A DNA stretch of 9,968 bases. Origin: CAYJAZ01 sp964371865. Its GTDB lineage: Bacteria > Desulfobacterota > Desulfovibrionia > Desulfovibrionales > Desulfovibrionaceae. The stretch is taken from positions 1 through 9,968 of the forward strand of contig CAYJOR010000079.1 in assembly GCA_964371865.1 (NCBI GenBank). Reading direction: 5' to 3'. The position numbers were made by a program, and so were the translations under genes. Of this stretch, positions 1 to 6,444 are shown one piece after another. Under the pieces are notes generated by a model. It saw only the letters and a program-made list of their open reading frames with translations, ran no database searches and had not been told where the DNA came from. Positions within the stretch are counted from its first letter, which is position 1. Every line of letters starts with the position of its first letter.

Positions 1-2
1 GG

Positions 3-71
3 CAAGCTCTTACAGATGCAATAACCTACAAGCTTTATAAAGATGAATCAAAACAACATTTTAATGACTAG
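3..71 (+). CDS. C-terminal tail of an unidentified protein (5' end outside window)
   Basis: A frame is open from the window edge to a TAG at 69-71, giving 22 residues that end KQHFND. The other two + frames stop by about position 40. A strong intrinsic terminator begins 37 bases after the stop, which supports a real gene end on this strand. The tail is charged and hydrophilic with no recognisable motif, so no function is proposed. The stretch is short enough to be open by chance, and the call rests mainly on the terminator. Confidence 0.4.
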   Translation, partial: QALTDAITYKLYKDESKQHFND

Positions 72-108
72 CTTGTACTTCTAAACCATAAATAATACAA
101 CAAAATAT

Positions 109-149
109 AAAAAACTTCCTCTAGACTCAAAGTTTAGAGGAAGTTTTTT
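109..149. terminator. Bidirectional intrinsic terminator
   Basis: A perfect 15-bp stem (109-123 with 135-149) encloses an 11-base loop. The stem begins with six A and ends with six T, so it gives a U-tract in either direction. On the + strand it would end the gene finishing at 71. On the - strand it would back up the tRNA terminator. Confidence 0.85.
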
Positions 150-183
150 ATATGATTTCCTGAGAGGGAAAGTAAAGAATCAA

Positions 184-223
184 TTAAATAAAAAAAGAGC
201 ATCAAGATAATTGATACTCTTTT
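184..223 (-). terminator. Intrinsic terminator of the tRNA-Glu operon
   Basis: Read on the - strand, AAAAGAG (193-199) pairs with CTCTTTT (217-223) and ATCAA (201-205) pairs with TTGAT (211-215), around a single C/A mismatch and a 5-base loop. A T-rich tail follows on that strand. It lies just 3' of the second tRNA gene in the direction of transcription. Confidence 0.8.
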
Positions 224-234
224 GTAAGGACTAA

Positions 235-310
235 TGGCGTCCCCAGGGGGGTTTGAACCCCCGTTACCGCCGTGAAAGGGCGATGTCCTAGGCCACTAGA
301 CGATGGGGAC
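235..310 (-). tRNA. tRNA-Glu (UUC), promoter-distal copy
   Basis: This is a 76-nt gene on the - strand. The 7-bp acceptor stem pairs 304-310 with 239-245, and the 3' G-CCA is encoded (235-238). The anticodon TTC (complement of 274-276) sits in a CTTTCAC loop. The T-arm is GGGGG-TTCAAAC-type and the D-arm contains the GGCCTAGGAC element typical of bacterial tRNA-Glu. The top anticodon-stem pair is T.G and all other stem pairs are canonical. It charges glutamate for GAA/GAG codons. The sequence is identical to the copy at 362-437, 51 bases away, and the two are probably co-transcribed. Confidence 0.97.
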
Positions 311-361
311 GTAAAGAAATTTCTTTCTTATATGTTAGCACGAAAAGACTAATAAATTAGT

Positions 362-437
362 TGGCGTCCCCAGGGGGGTTTGAACCCCCGTTACCGCCGT
401 GAAAGGGCGATGTCCTAGGCCACTAGACGATGGGGAC
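362..437 (-). tRNA. tRNA-Glu (UUC), promoter-proximal copy
   Basis: This 76-nt gene is identical base for base to 235-310, with anticodon TTC (complement of 401-403) and encoded CCA (complement of 362-364). Its 5' end lies about 10 bases downstream of the start point predicted from the promoter at 455-483, so the primary transcript would have a very short leader. The tandem identical copies suggest recent duplication or gene conversion that maintains dosage. Confidence 0.97.
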
Positions 438-454
438 GTCTTTCGTGTTCAAAA

Positions 455-483
455 GAAATACTCAAAACCGAGGTAAATGTCAA
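455..483 (-). promoter_or_regulatory. Sigma70 promoter of the tRNA-Glu operon
   Basis: On the - strand there is a perfect TTGACA -35 (478-483), a 17-base spacer and TATTTC as -10 (455-460, 4 of 6 consensus). Transcription would start near 447-449, just ahead of the first tRNA. Four A-tracts lie immediately upstream. Confidence 0.75.
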
Positions 484-486
484 GCG

Positions 487-526
487 TTTTTTTTCATTTT
501 TTTAATTTTTTTTTATTTTTTTCTTT
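487..526 (-). promoter_or_regulatory. Phased A-tract (UP-like, curved) DNA upstream of the tRNA promoter
   Basis: On the + strand there are runs of 8, 7, 9 and 7 T (487-494, 497-503, 506-514, 516-522). Their centres are 9-10 bases apart, close to one helical turn. On the - strand these are A-tracts directly upstream of the TTGACA box. Phased A-tracts bend DNA, and A-rich upstream (UP) elements bind the RNA polymerase alpha subunit at stable-RNA promoters. That function is inferred here from position. Confidence 0.55.
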
Positions 527-571
527 AAATCCCCTATCCATGAGCTTTTTTAGCGAAAATCAAATTTTCAC

Positions 572-601
572 TTGACGAAATAGCATCTAACAGTGCATTA
601 T
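572..601 (+). promoter_or_regulatory. Probable promoter of the solute-binding protein gene
   Basis: TTGACG (572-577, 5 of 6 consensus) is separated by 18 bases from CATTAT (596-601, 4 of 6). Transcription would start near 608, leaving a 5' UTR of about 80 bases that contains two hairpins. The promoter is divergent from the tRNA operon promoter, with about 90 bases between the two -35 boxes. Confidence 0.5.
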
Positions 602-606
602 AGAAC

Positions 607-666
607 AGCTCTTAGAGGTATAGAGCTTTTATATTCTTATCTTTATCTATATATAGATGCGATAAG
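607..666 (+). promoter_or_regulatory. Two 5' UTR hairpins upstream of the solute-binding protein gene
   Basis: Hairpin 1 pairs AGCTCT (607-612) with AGAGCT (622-627) and is followed by TTTT, resembling a weak terminator. Hairpin 2 pairs CTTATC (636-641) with GATAAG (661-666) around a perfect 14-bp palindrome (645-658). It ends 13 bases before the AAGGAG ribosome site (680-685). Possible roles are mRNA stabilisation or attenuation. No known riboswitch consensus was recognised. Confidence 0.45.
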
Positions 667-690
667 AGTAAAATTTTCTAAGGAGAATAT

Positions 691-2253
691 ATGAAACGTT
701 TAGCTATTATTCCTGCGATGCTTGCGGCTTTACTTAGTGTAATGCCAATGTCTGCACATGCTGCTGAGCCAGAAAGAGTGCTTAGAGTTGGACTTGCTAG
801 TGATCCTGAATCACTCGATCCAATGATGCAACTTTCCGGTAACATGCTTTCTTACTCACACTGGGTTTTCGATCCACTCGTCCGCTGGACTAAAGATATG
901 GAACTTGAACCACGTCTTGCTAAAAGCTGGGAACAAATCAACCCTACCACCATGCGCTTCCATCTTCGTGAAGGTGTAAAGTTCCACTCAGGCAACCCTT
1001 TCACAGCGAAAGACGTTGTTTGGACTATTGAAAGATTGAAAAAATCTATCGACTTCCGTGGTCTTTTTGAAATTTTCAGCGCAACAGCTGTTGACGATTA
1101 CACTGTTGATATCGTAACTGAAAAACCTTACAGCCTTGTTATGAACCTTGCTACATATATTTTCCCAATGGATAGCGTATTCTATTCAGGTAATGACGAT
1201 CAAGGTAAACCAAAAGATGCTATTTCTAAAACTGACTACAGCTTTGCTAACGAAAACGCATCAGGTACAGGTCCATTCAAAGCTATCAAACGTGAAGCCG
1301 GCGTTCTTGTTCTTCTTGACGAAAACGAAAACTACTGGACTGAAAAAGGTAACGTTGACCAAGTTAGAGTTGAAGTTATCGGCGAAGGTACAACCCGTGT
1401 TGCTGGTATCTTAGCTAATAACGTTGACTTTATGAGCCCAGTTCCTGTTCAAGATTATACTCAAATCGAAAAAAATCCTGATATCAAACTTATCACTATG
1501 CCTTCAACACGTACTATAGTTTTCCAAATGAACGGTACAATCAACCCTGCTCTTGCTGATAAACGCGTTCGCGAAGCTATTATCAGAGGTACAGATAACG
1601 CTGGTATAGCTAAAAAAGTTATGCGTGGCGCAACAATTGCTGTTCATCAAAATGCTCCTAAAGGCATGCAAGGTTATGATGAAACTCTCGTTAGCCGTTA
1701 CAACGTAGAAAAAGCTAAAGCTCTTCTTGCTGAAGCTGGATACGCTGAAGGTCTTGAACTTACTATGATTGCCCCTAACGATCGTTATATCAACGATGAA
1801 AAAATCGCTCAAGCTTTCGTTCCTATGATGGCTAGAATTGGCATCAAAGTAAACCTTCGTACAATGCCTAAATCACAATACTGGAATGAATTTGACCTCT
1901 ACAAATCTGATATCCAAATGATTGGTTGGCACCCTGATACTGAAGATAGCGTGAACTTTGGTGAATACCTTCTTATGTGCCCTAATGCTGATACAGGTAA
2001 AGGTCAATACAACTCAGGTAGATGGTGTAATGAAGAGTATGATGCTATCATGAACGCTGCTAACCAAGAAACTGACCAAGTAAAACGTGAAGCAATGCTC
2101 AAAAAAGCTGAAAAAATCGCTTATGATGACGCTGCTTTCATTCCTCTTCACTTAGAACCACTTTCATGGGCAGCAGGACCTAACTTCCTAAACCCTGAAG
2201 AAGTTGTTAACGCTCAAGATTTCCTATTCCTTGGCGAAGCTAACATGAAATAA
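691..2253 (+). CDS. ABC transporter periplasmic substrate-binding protein, family 5 (peptide/nickel type)
   Basis: This is a 520-residue SBP_bac_5 protein that would bind a dipeptide, oligopeptide or similar solute in the periplasm and deliver it to an ABC permease. Residues 1-24 form a Sec signal peptide with hydrophobic core and A-H-A cleavage site before AEPERV. There is no lipobox, so it is a soluble periplasmic protein. The family signature spans about residues 78-115 (KSWEQ, TMRFHLREGVKFHSG, FTAKDVVW), and the length is typical. Cys430 and Cys446 could form a disulfide. The start is supported by AAGGAG five bases upstream of ATG. The gene is flanked by its own promoter and terminator and no permease or ATPase gene is in the window, so it is an orphan here. 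Frequent GCT, CTT and AAC codons fit high expression. Substrate cannot be deduced. Confidence 0.95.
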   Translation: MKRLAIIPAMLAALLSVMPMSAHAAEPERVLRVGLASDPESLDPMMQLSGNMLSYSHWVFDPLVRWTKDMELEPRLAKSWEQINPTTMRFHLREGVKFHSGNPFTAKDVVWTIERLKKSIDFRGLFEIFSATAVDDYTVDIVTEKPYSLVMNLATYIFPMDSVFYSGNDDQGKPKDAISKTDYSFANENASGTGPFKAIKREAGVLVLLDENENYWTEKGNVDQVRVEVIGEGTTRVAGILANNVDFMSPVPVQDYTQIEKNPDIKLITMPSTRTIVFQMNGTINPALADKRVREAIIRGTDNAGIAKKVMRGATIAVHQNAPKGMQGYDETLVSRYNVEKAKALLAEAGYAEGLELTMIAPNDRYINDEKIAQAFVPMMARIGIKVNLRTMPKSQYWNEFDLYKSDIQMIGWHPDTEDSVNFGEYLLMCPNADTGKGQYNSGRWCNEEYDAIMNAANQETDQVKREAMLKKAEKIAYDDAAFIPLHLEPLSWAAGPNFLNPEEVVNAQDFLFLGEANMK

Positions 2254-2281
2254 TTTTTTAGTTATTATTCAATAACTTTCT

Positions 2282-2319
2282 AGGCTGATTTTTGTTTATT
2301 CAAAAATCAGCCTTTTTTT
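2282..2319 (+). terminator. Intrinsic terminator of the solute-binding protein gene
   Basis: A perfect 13-bp stem (2282-2294 with 2301-2313) with a 6-base loop is followed by a run of T to 2319. It begins 28 bases after the stop codon and makes the gene monocistronic. Confidence 0.92.
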
Positions 2320-2516
2320 ATTTAAAGACTAAATAAAAAAATGTTTTAGAAATCATAATATAATCAAAATACTTCGGTATAAATAAGCTATGTAAAAGAA
2401 ATTATAAAGATAATTAGACTTGCATTTAAGTTAGAACTGATATACCTTTACGTATAAAGAAAGTTTTTATTTTGTTTGATCGATTTTTTCCTACTCTAAG
2501 TTTAGATGGAGTTTTT

Positions 2517-5474
2517 ATGCAGACAGACAGCCTATTCAAACTTATTATGGATAGCTCTGATTTTATCTGTTATGTTATAGATGTAGAAACGTATGAACTT
2601 GTTTACCTTAATACAAAGGCAAGGCAGGTCTATAACATTAAAGATGATGAATCATATATAGGTAAGAAATGTTATAATTTTCTACACTTTTCTGATGCGT
2701 CATGTTCTTTTTGCGACTCTGACTCGCTGGATATTGGTGGATTCTCTACAATTAAAACGAGACTCCCAATCGATTCAAAACTTTACCGAATCCAAAGCAC
2801 TATCATTATTCAAAATGACAGAAAACTAAGAATGTGTATAGCTTTTGATGCCTCACAAGTTCATATTGAAGTAGCAAATCTTGAAGAAGAACTTTATGCA
2901 GAAAAAACATTACAGAAATGTATTCAAACCCTTTTGCATAATAATAATACTGATACTGCTATTTACGAACTTTTATCTATACTTGGAAATTTTTATCAAG
3001 CAGAAAGAGCTTCCCTTTTTGAAGTAAGTGAACTTACCGGCTTCACGACACATAATTCTGAATGGTGTATAAACCCTACGTATAATATTTCAAATCTAAA
3101 ACCAGCCTTTCCAAACGCTGAATTAGCTCACCTCTTTGATATGTTTAAAGAAAAAGGTGAAGCTATAATTACAGACGCTGAAAAAGAATTTCCTTCTGAT
3201 TCAAAAACCTACAAAGTTCTAAGGGAAGCACGTGTAAAATCAGGTATTTTTGTTCCTCTTTATGAAGATGGTGAATTAAAATTTTTTATTGCAATTGATA
3301 ATAGAAAAAAAGAAACTGCAAACTTTTCTATTATGCACTCAGTCGCGCTCTTTATTAATGACGAATTTAAAAAACGCAACCTAATCGAGCAATTAAAAAC
3401 TCTTTCTTACACCGATTCTCTAACAGGAATCTACAACAGAAACAAGTACATTGAAAGATTAGAAAATATTGATACAAGAGCTCTTAAATCATTAGGTGTT
3501 ATTCATGTTGATGCAAACTCACTTAAAGGGATAAATGAAGTTTATGGTGACGAATACGGCGATACTATGCTTAAAGAAATTGCCGCTGTTCTTTCTAAGT
3601 TTATCAAAGAAGATTTATTTCGCATTGCCGGTGATGAATTCGTTGGTTTTTGTTTAGATATCTCACAAGAAGACTTTGAAGAATTAGTTAATAAAATCCG
3701 TAAAGAGTATTCAATAAATCCTAATCATCCTTTCGCTATCGGTAGTATTTGGCAAGATAAAAAAATTGATTTACCTCTTGCTGTAAAGCAATCCGGTGAA
3801 ATAATGCTTGCTGAAAAGAAAAATTATTATAAAAATATTTCTCCTGATACCCTACTATTTAATTCACACAGTGATGAAGTTGTTTTAAATGAAATAAAAA
3901 AAGGATTATATTCTGTTTACTTGCAGCCTAAAGTAAAACTGCTTACAAGTGAAATTTGCGGTGCTGAAGCTCTTATCAGAAAGTTTGATGACGAGGGTAA
4001 ACCTGTTTCTCCTGCAAAGTTTATCTCCATCTACGAAAATGACGGAACTATTCGATATATCGACTTTTTCGCTCTCGAACAAGTTTGTATACTCATGCGT
4101 CAACTTATTGATGAGGGAAGACCACTAAAAATTGCTGTAAACTTTTCACGCGTAACTTTCATGGGTTATGATATTGTAGATGAAATTATTAAAATCTGCG
4201 CTAACCATAATGTTCCTCACCAATACATAAAAATAGAAATCACTGAAAGTATAGATAAGATGGATCTCGATTTCTATACACAAAAAATTACCGCAATCAG
4301 CAATGCGGGCTTTGATGTTTCACTTGATGACTTTGGCGCAATGCACTCGAACCTTATGATGCTTGCCCGAAGCGAATTTAAAGAAGTAAAAATTGATAAA
4401 GGCCTTATCGATAATATAACAACAAGTACACAAAATAGAACAATCATTAGAAATATCATTAAAATTATTAATGAACTTGGAACTTCTGAATGCGTTTGTG
4501 AAGGCATTGAAACTCAAGAACAAAGAAAAATTCTTCTTGAGCAAGGCTGTGAAGTAGGTCAAGGGTATTTATTCTATAGGCCGCTACCTGTAGCAGATTT
4601 TCTCAAAGCTTATAAAAAAGATATTCTTAAAGCTAAGTACGACATGGATACAACTTCACTAGAAGATTTAGAAAGCTATACTAGCACACTTCCTCCTGAA
4701 ATATCCGCTGCTGCGCTTGATGCCATGCCACTTTGTATGAATTTATGGAATCATAAAACAGAAAATATTATGTGCAATACAACAGCTGTTGAACTGTTTA
4801 ATGTAGCAAATCAAGAAGAATATCTGACTAAATTTTTTAAATTATCACCTGAGTTTCAACCTGACGGGCAAACAACCGCAGAAGCTGCTTTTATGTACTT
4901 AAATGAAACTCGTTACAATAAATATGTTCAATTTAATTGGATGCACTGCAAACTTAACGGTGAAGAAATACCAACTGAAATTACATTACGTAAAATTTCA
5001 TTATTAAGTGATGTTGGTGAAGCATATGTTACAGGTTACACTCGCGATTTACGTCCGCAGTTTGCAGTCTATGAAAATGGAACCAATCCTGAAACTTTCT
5101 TCTTTGGAGATGCTTCACATCTTGCAATATGCAATACAACAGCTGAACTATCTGATGCTATTTTCTGGGCATATACAAATAAAACTTCACAAATTAAGTT
5201 CTATGGAAAAAATATTGAAGAGCTTGGCTTATCAAATCAAAAAAGTCTTTTCCCAAATGATGAAATATTAAGTCTTGTTGAACAAAAAGATATCGATACT
5301 TTTATGCTTTTTGTAGAAGCTCTTGAAGAAGGATTTGAACAAGAACTTATCTTTAGATTTAAATTCAAAGGACGAGAATCAAGCTACTATAAGATTAAAT
5401 TTATTGTTACATATCAGGATGAAAAGCCTATTCATTCAATAGGTTCTATTACTCCTGTTATTGAGCAAGTATAA
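2517..5474 (+). CDS. Cytosolic PAS-GAF-GGDEF-EAL-PAS-PAS cyclic-di-GMP signalling protein
   Basis: This 985-residue multidomain protein has no signal peptide or membrane segment. Approximate domains are: PAS 5-115 with Cys52, Cys63 and Cys66 (KKC...SCSFC); GAF 135-285; GGDEF 297-450; EAL 457-690; PAS-like 725-850; a weaker PAS-like region 851-985. The GGDEF motif reads AGDEF (371-375). Upstream DSLTGIYNR and the metal aspartate of VDANSLK are kept. No RxxD product-inhibition site lies five residues before it. The EAL domain keeps catalytic residues in EALIR (484-488), NFS (Asn542), EITE (574-577), DDFG (604-607), Lys625, EGIET (Glu662) and Gln682, so c-di-GMP hydrolysis is likely; loop 6 after DDFG is atypical (AMHSN). 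Diguanylate cyclase activity is uncertain. The ATG at 2517 is chosen because GGAG lies five bases upstream. A TTG 45 bases upstream in the same frame has no ribosome site. A possible weak promoter is TTGCAT (2420) with TATACC (2441), but its spacer is only 15 bases. Confidence 0.9.
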   Translation: MQTDSLFKLIMDSSDFICYVIDVETYELVYLNTKARQVYNIKDDESYIGKKCYNFLHFSDASCSFCDSDSLDIGGFSTIKTRLPIDSKLYRIQSTIIIQNDRKLRMCIAFDASQVHIEVANLEEELYAEKTLQKCIQTLLHNNNTDTAIYELLSILGNFYQAERASLFEVSELTGFTTHNSEWCINPTYNISNLKPAFPNAELAHLFDMFKEKGEAIITDAEKEFPSDSKTYKVLREARVKSGIFVPLYEDGELKFFIAIDNRKKETANFSIMHSVALFINDEFKKRNLIEQLKTLSYTDSLTGIYNRNKYIERLENIDTRALKSLGVIHVDANSLKGINEVYGDEYGDTMLKEIAAVLSKFIKEDLFRIAGDEFVGFCLDISQEDFEELVNKIRKEYSINPNHPFAIGSIWQDKKIDLPLAVKQSGEIMLAEKKNYYKNISPDTLLFNSHSDEVVLNEIKKGLYSVYLQPKVKLLTSEICGAEALIRKFDDEGKPVSPAKFISIYENDGTIRYIDFFALEQVCILMRQLIDEGRPLKIAVNFSRVTFMGYDIVDEIIKICANHNVPHQYIKIEITESIDKMDLDFYTQKITAISNAGFDVSLDDFGAMHSNLMMLARSEFKEVKIDKGLIDNITTSTQNRTIIRNIIKIINELGTSECVCEGIETQEQRKILLEQGCEVGQGYLFYRPLPVADFLKAYKKDILKAKYDMDTTSLEDLESYTSTLPPEISAAALDAMPLCMNLWNHKTENIMCNTTAVELFNVANQEEYLTKFFKLSPEFQPDGQTTAEAAFMYLNETRYNKYVQFNWMHCKLNGEEIPTEITLRKISLLSDVGEAYVTGYTRDLRPQFAVYENGTNPETFFFGDASHLAICNTTAELSDAIFWAYTNKTSQIKFYGKNIEELGLSNQKSLFPNDEILSLVEQKDIDTFMLFVEALEEGFEQELIFRFKFKGRESSYYKIKFIVTYQDEKPIHSIGSITPVIEQV

Positions 5475-5476
5475 TG

Positions 5477-5496
5477 CTAGAATATTTTGTTTCTAG
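5477..5496. terminator. Weak inverted repeat between convergent genes, possible shared terminator
   Basis: CTAGAA (5477-5482) and TTCTAG (5491-5496) form a 6-bp stem with an 8-base loop in the 18-base gap between the convergent genes. It overlaps the regulator's stop codon. The stem is AT-rich and lacks a clear U-tract, so a role in termination is only a possibility. Confidence 0.2.
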
Positions 5497-6170
5497 TTAC
5501 CTTCAGCAATAGATTTTAATAATTCTTCGTCAATAATATGTATTGTGCGCCCTTCTAATTGAATTGCATTATATTCTACAAGTAATGATAGTTGGCGCGA
5601 CACTGTTTCACGTGCAAAACCAAGAAGGTTTGCTAAATCTTCACGTGAAAGATGAAGAGTAAACACTTTAGTTGCACCTTCTAAAAAGTATCTATGAAGT
5701 ATATAGGCTGAAATTCGAGTAAGTGCGTTTCTTTCTCCCTGTGCGGCAAGTTTATGAATAAGCATTCTTTGCCTTAGTGCAAAAAGTTTAAGCAATCGCG
5801 TAGAAAATGAAGGATATTTACTAGCAAGTTCGTTACAGAGTTTTTTTGAAAGAAAAAGTAAGCTTACATTAGTCGTTGCAACAGCGGTGCTTGGGTAGGT
5901 ATTATCCTGAAAAACTGCTCCTTCTCCGATTAGATAGCCTGCTCTTGAAATAAAAAGAACAATTTCTCTTCCATCTGATGTTATTCGACGAGCTTTTACA
6001 TCACCTTTTATAATAATATACATTCCTTTTGCTTCTTCACCTTCACTGAAAATTACTGAACCTTCACTGAAATATAGTTTTTGTATATTACTGGCGATAA
6101 TTTCCAAATCGCTTTCATCTATATTATTAAATAATGCAAGATCTTGCATCTCTTTTACTAAAGAATTCAT
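5493..6170 (-). CDS. CRP/FNR-family transcriptional regulator, divergent from nrfHA
   Basis: This is a 225-residue regulator. An N-terminal cyclic-nucleotide-binding-type beta-barrel (about 15-130) contains SEGEEAKGMYIIIKG and LIGEGAVFQ. A dimerisation helix (about 130-150) and a C-terminal winged HTH (about 165-215) follow, the latter with SREDLANLLGFARETVSRQL. The recognition helix R-E-T-V-S-R has the Arg, Glu and Arg spacing CRP uses to contact TGTGA, and two such boxes lie in the upstream intergenic region. No FNR-type cysteine cluster is present. At the CRP phosphate-binding arginine position the sequence has Pro (TYPST), so cAMP is unlikely and the ligand is unknown. Relatives in Desulfovibrio include the HcpR regulators of nitrosative stress, so that kind of role is plausible but unproven. 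The start at 6170 is preferred because GGAG (6177-6180) lies six bases upstream; an ATG at 6182 would add four residues. It converges on the c-di-GMP gene, with 18 bases between the stop codons. Confidence 0.9.
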   Translation of the reverse strand: MNSLVKEMQDLALFNNIDESDLEIIASNIQKLYFSEGSVIFSEGEEAKGMYIIIKGDVKARRITSDGREIVLFISRAGYLIGEGAVFQDNTYPSTAVATTNVSLLFLSKKLCNELASKYPSFSTRLLKLFALRQRMLIHKLAAQGERNALTRISAYILHRYFLEGATKVFTLHLSREDLANLLGFARETVSRQLSLLVEYNAIQLEGRTIHIIDEELLKSIAEGN

Positions 6171-6211
6171 ACAAAGCTCCATCTATCTTCTACTTTCAGT
6201 ATCTGTGTAAA

Positions 6212-6252
6212 AATATAAAATTTTATTTTTTGAGTCCGTGACAATAATCACA
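6212..6252 (-). promoter_or_regulatory. Regulator promoter with CRP-type box (site 1)
   Basis: CGTGA-CAATAA-TCACA (6237-6252) matches TGTGA-N6-TCACA in 9 of 10 half-site bases. On the - strand a TATATT -10 candidate lies at 6212-6217, predicting a start near 6205. That puts the box centre (6244.5) about 40 bases upstream, the class II activator position. This suggests autoregulation, although the sign of the effect cannot be read from the sequence. Confidence 0.55.
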
Positions 6253-6275
6253 ACTTTCAATTTTTAATCATTTAA

Positions 6276-6291
6276 TGTGACCTCAATCACA
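6276..6291 (+). promoter_or_regulatory. CRP-type operator (site 2) of nrfHA
   Basis: TGTGA-CCTCAA-TCACA is a perfect match to the CRP-family palindrome in both half-sites, and the flanking A/T pair extends it by one. Its centre is 39 bases from that of site 1. The adjacent regulator has the recognition helix expected to bind it. Confidence 0.75.
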
Positions 6292-6311
6292 TAGGTGTAG
6301 AAATTTTTAAT

Positions 6312-6317
6312 TATACT
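6312..6317 (+). promoter_or_regulatory. nrfHA -10 element, class II activator-dependent promoter
   Basis: TATACT (5 of 6 consensus) predicts a start at about 6324-6325. Site 2 would then be centred at about -41, replacing a -35 box, and no good -35 hexamer is visible. This is the classic class II CRP/FNR activation layout. The resulting 5' UTR is about 120 bases. Confidence 0.6.
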
Positions 6318-6406
6318 GAAAATTATCTATTAGTTTTACTCGTGTATAGAGCCTCACTGATTTTAGGAATAAACGAATTCTAACGCATTTGAATTATTTC
6401 ACAAAT

Positions 6407-6426
6407 AAGAAATCTTTTGATTTCTT
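6407..6426 (+). promoter_or_regulatory. Hairpin just upstream of the nrfH ribosome-binding site
   Basis: AAGAAATC (6407-6414) and GATTTCTT (6419-6426) form an 8-bp stem with a TTTT loop. It ends 7 bases before the AAGGAGG ribosome site (6434-6440) and leaves that site unpaired. It may protect the message or expose the ribosome site. Its low GC makes it a poor terminator. Confidence 0.4.
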
Positions 6427-6444
6427 TATATATAAGGAGGCATC

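Noticed and set aside
487..526. T-tracts as a terminator for the tRNA operon or a sequencing artefact
   Set aside because: They lie upstream of the tRNA promoter on its strand and have no preceding stem on the + strand. Regular spacing fits promoter A-tracts better.
1504..1812. Open frame of 102 codons on the - strand inside the solute-binding protein gene
   Set aside because: It lies within a clear, full-length family 5 binding protein. No ribosome site or domain was seen.
2472..2516. TTG-initiated 15-residue extension of the PAS-GAF-GGDEF-EAL protein
   Set aside because: No ribosome site precedes the TTG, whereas the ATG at 2517 has GGAG five bases upstream and begins right at the PAS domain.
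6171..6182. Upstream ATG for the CRP/FNR regulator
   Set aside because: GGAG inside those codons is spaced six bases from the ATG at 6170, so the downstream start is better. The extra four residues would add a single Cys, not a cluster.
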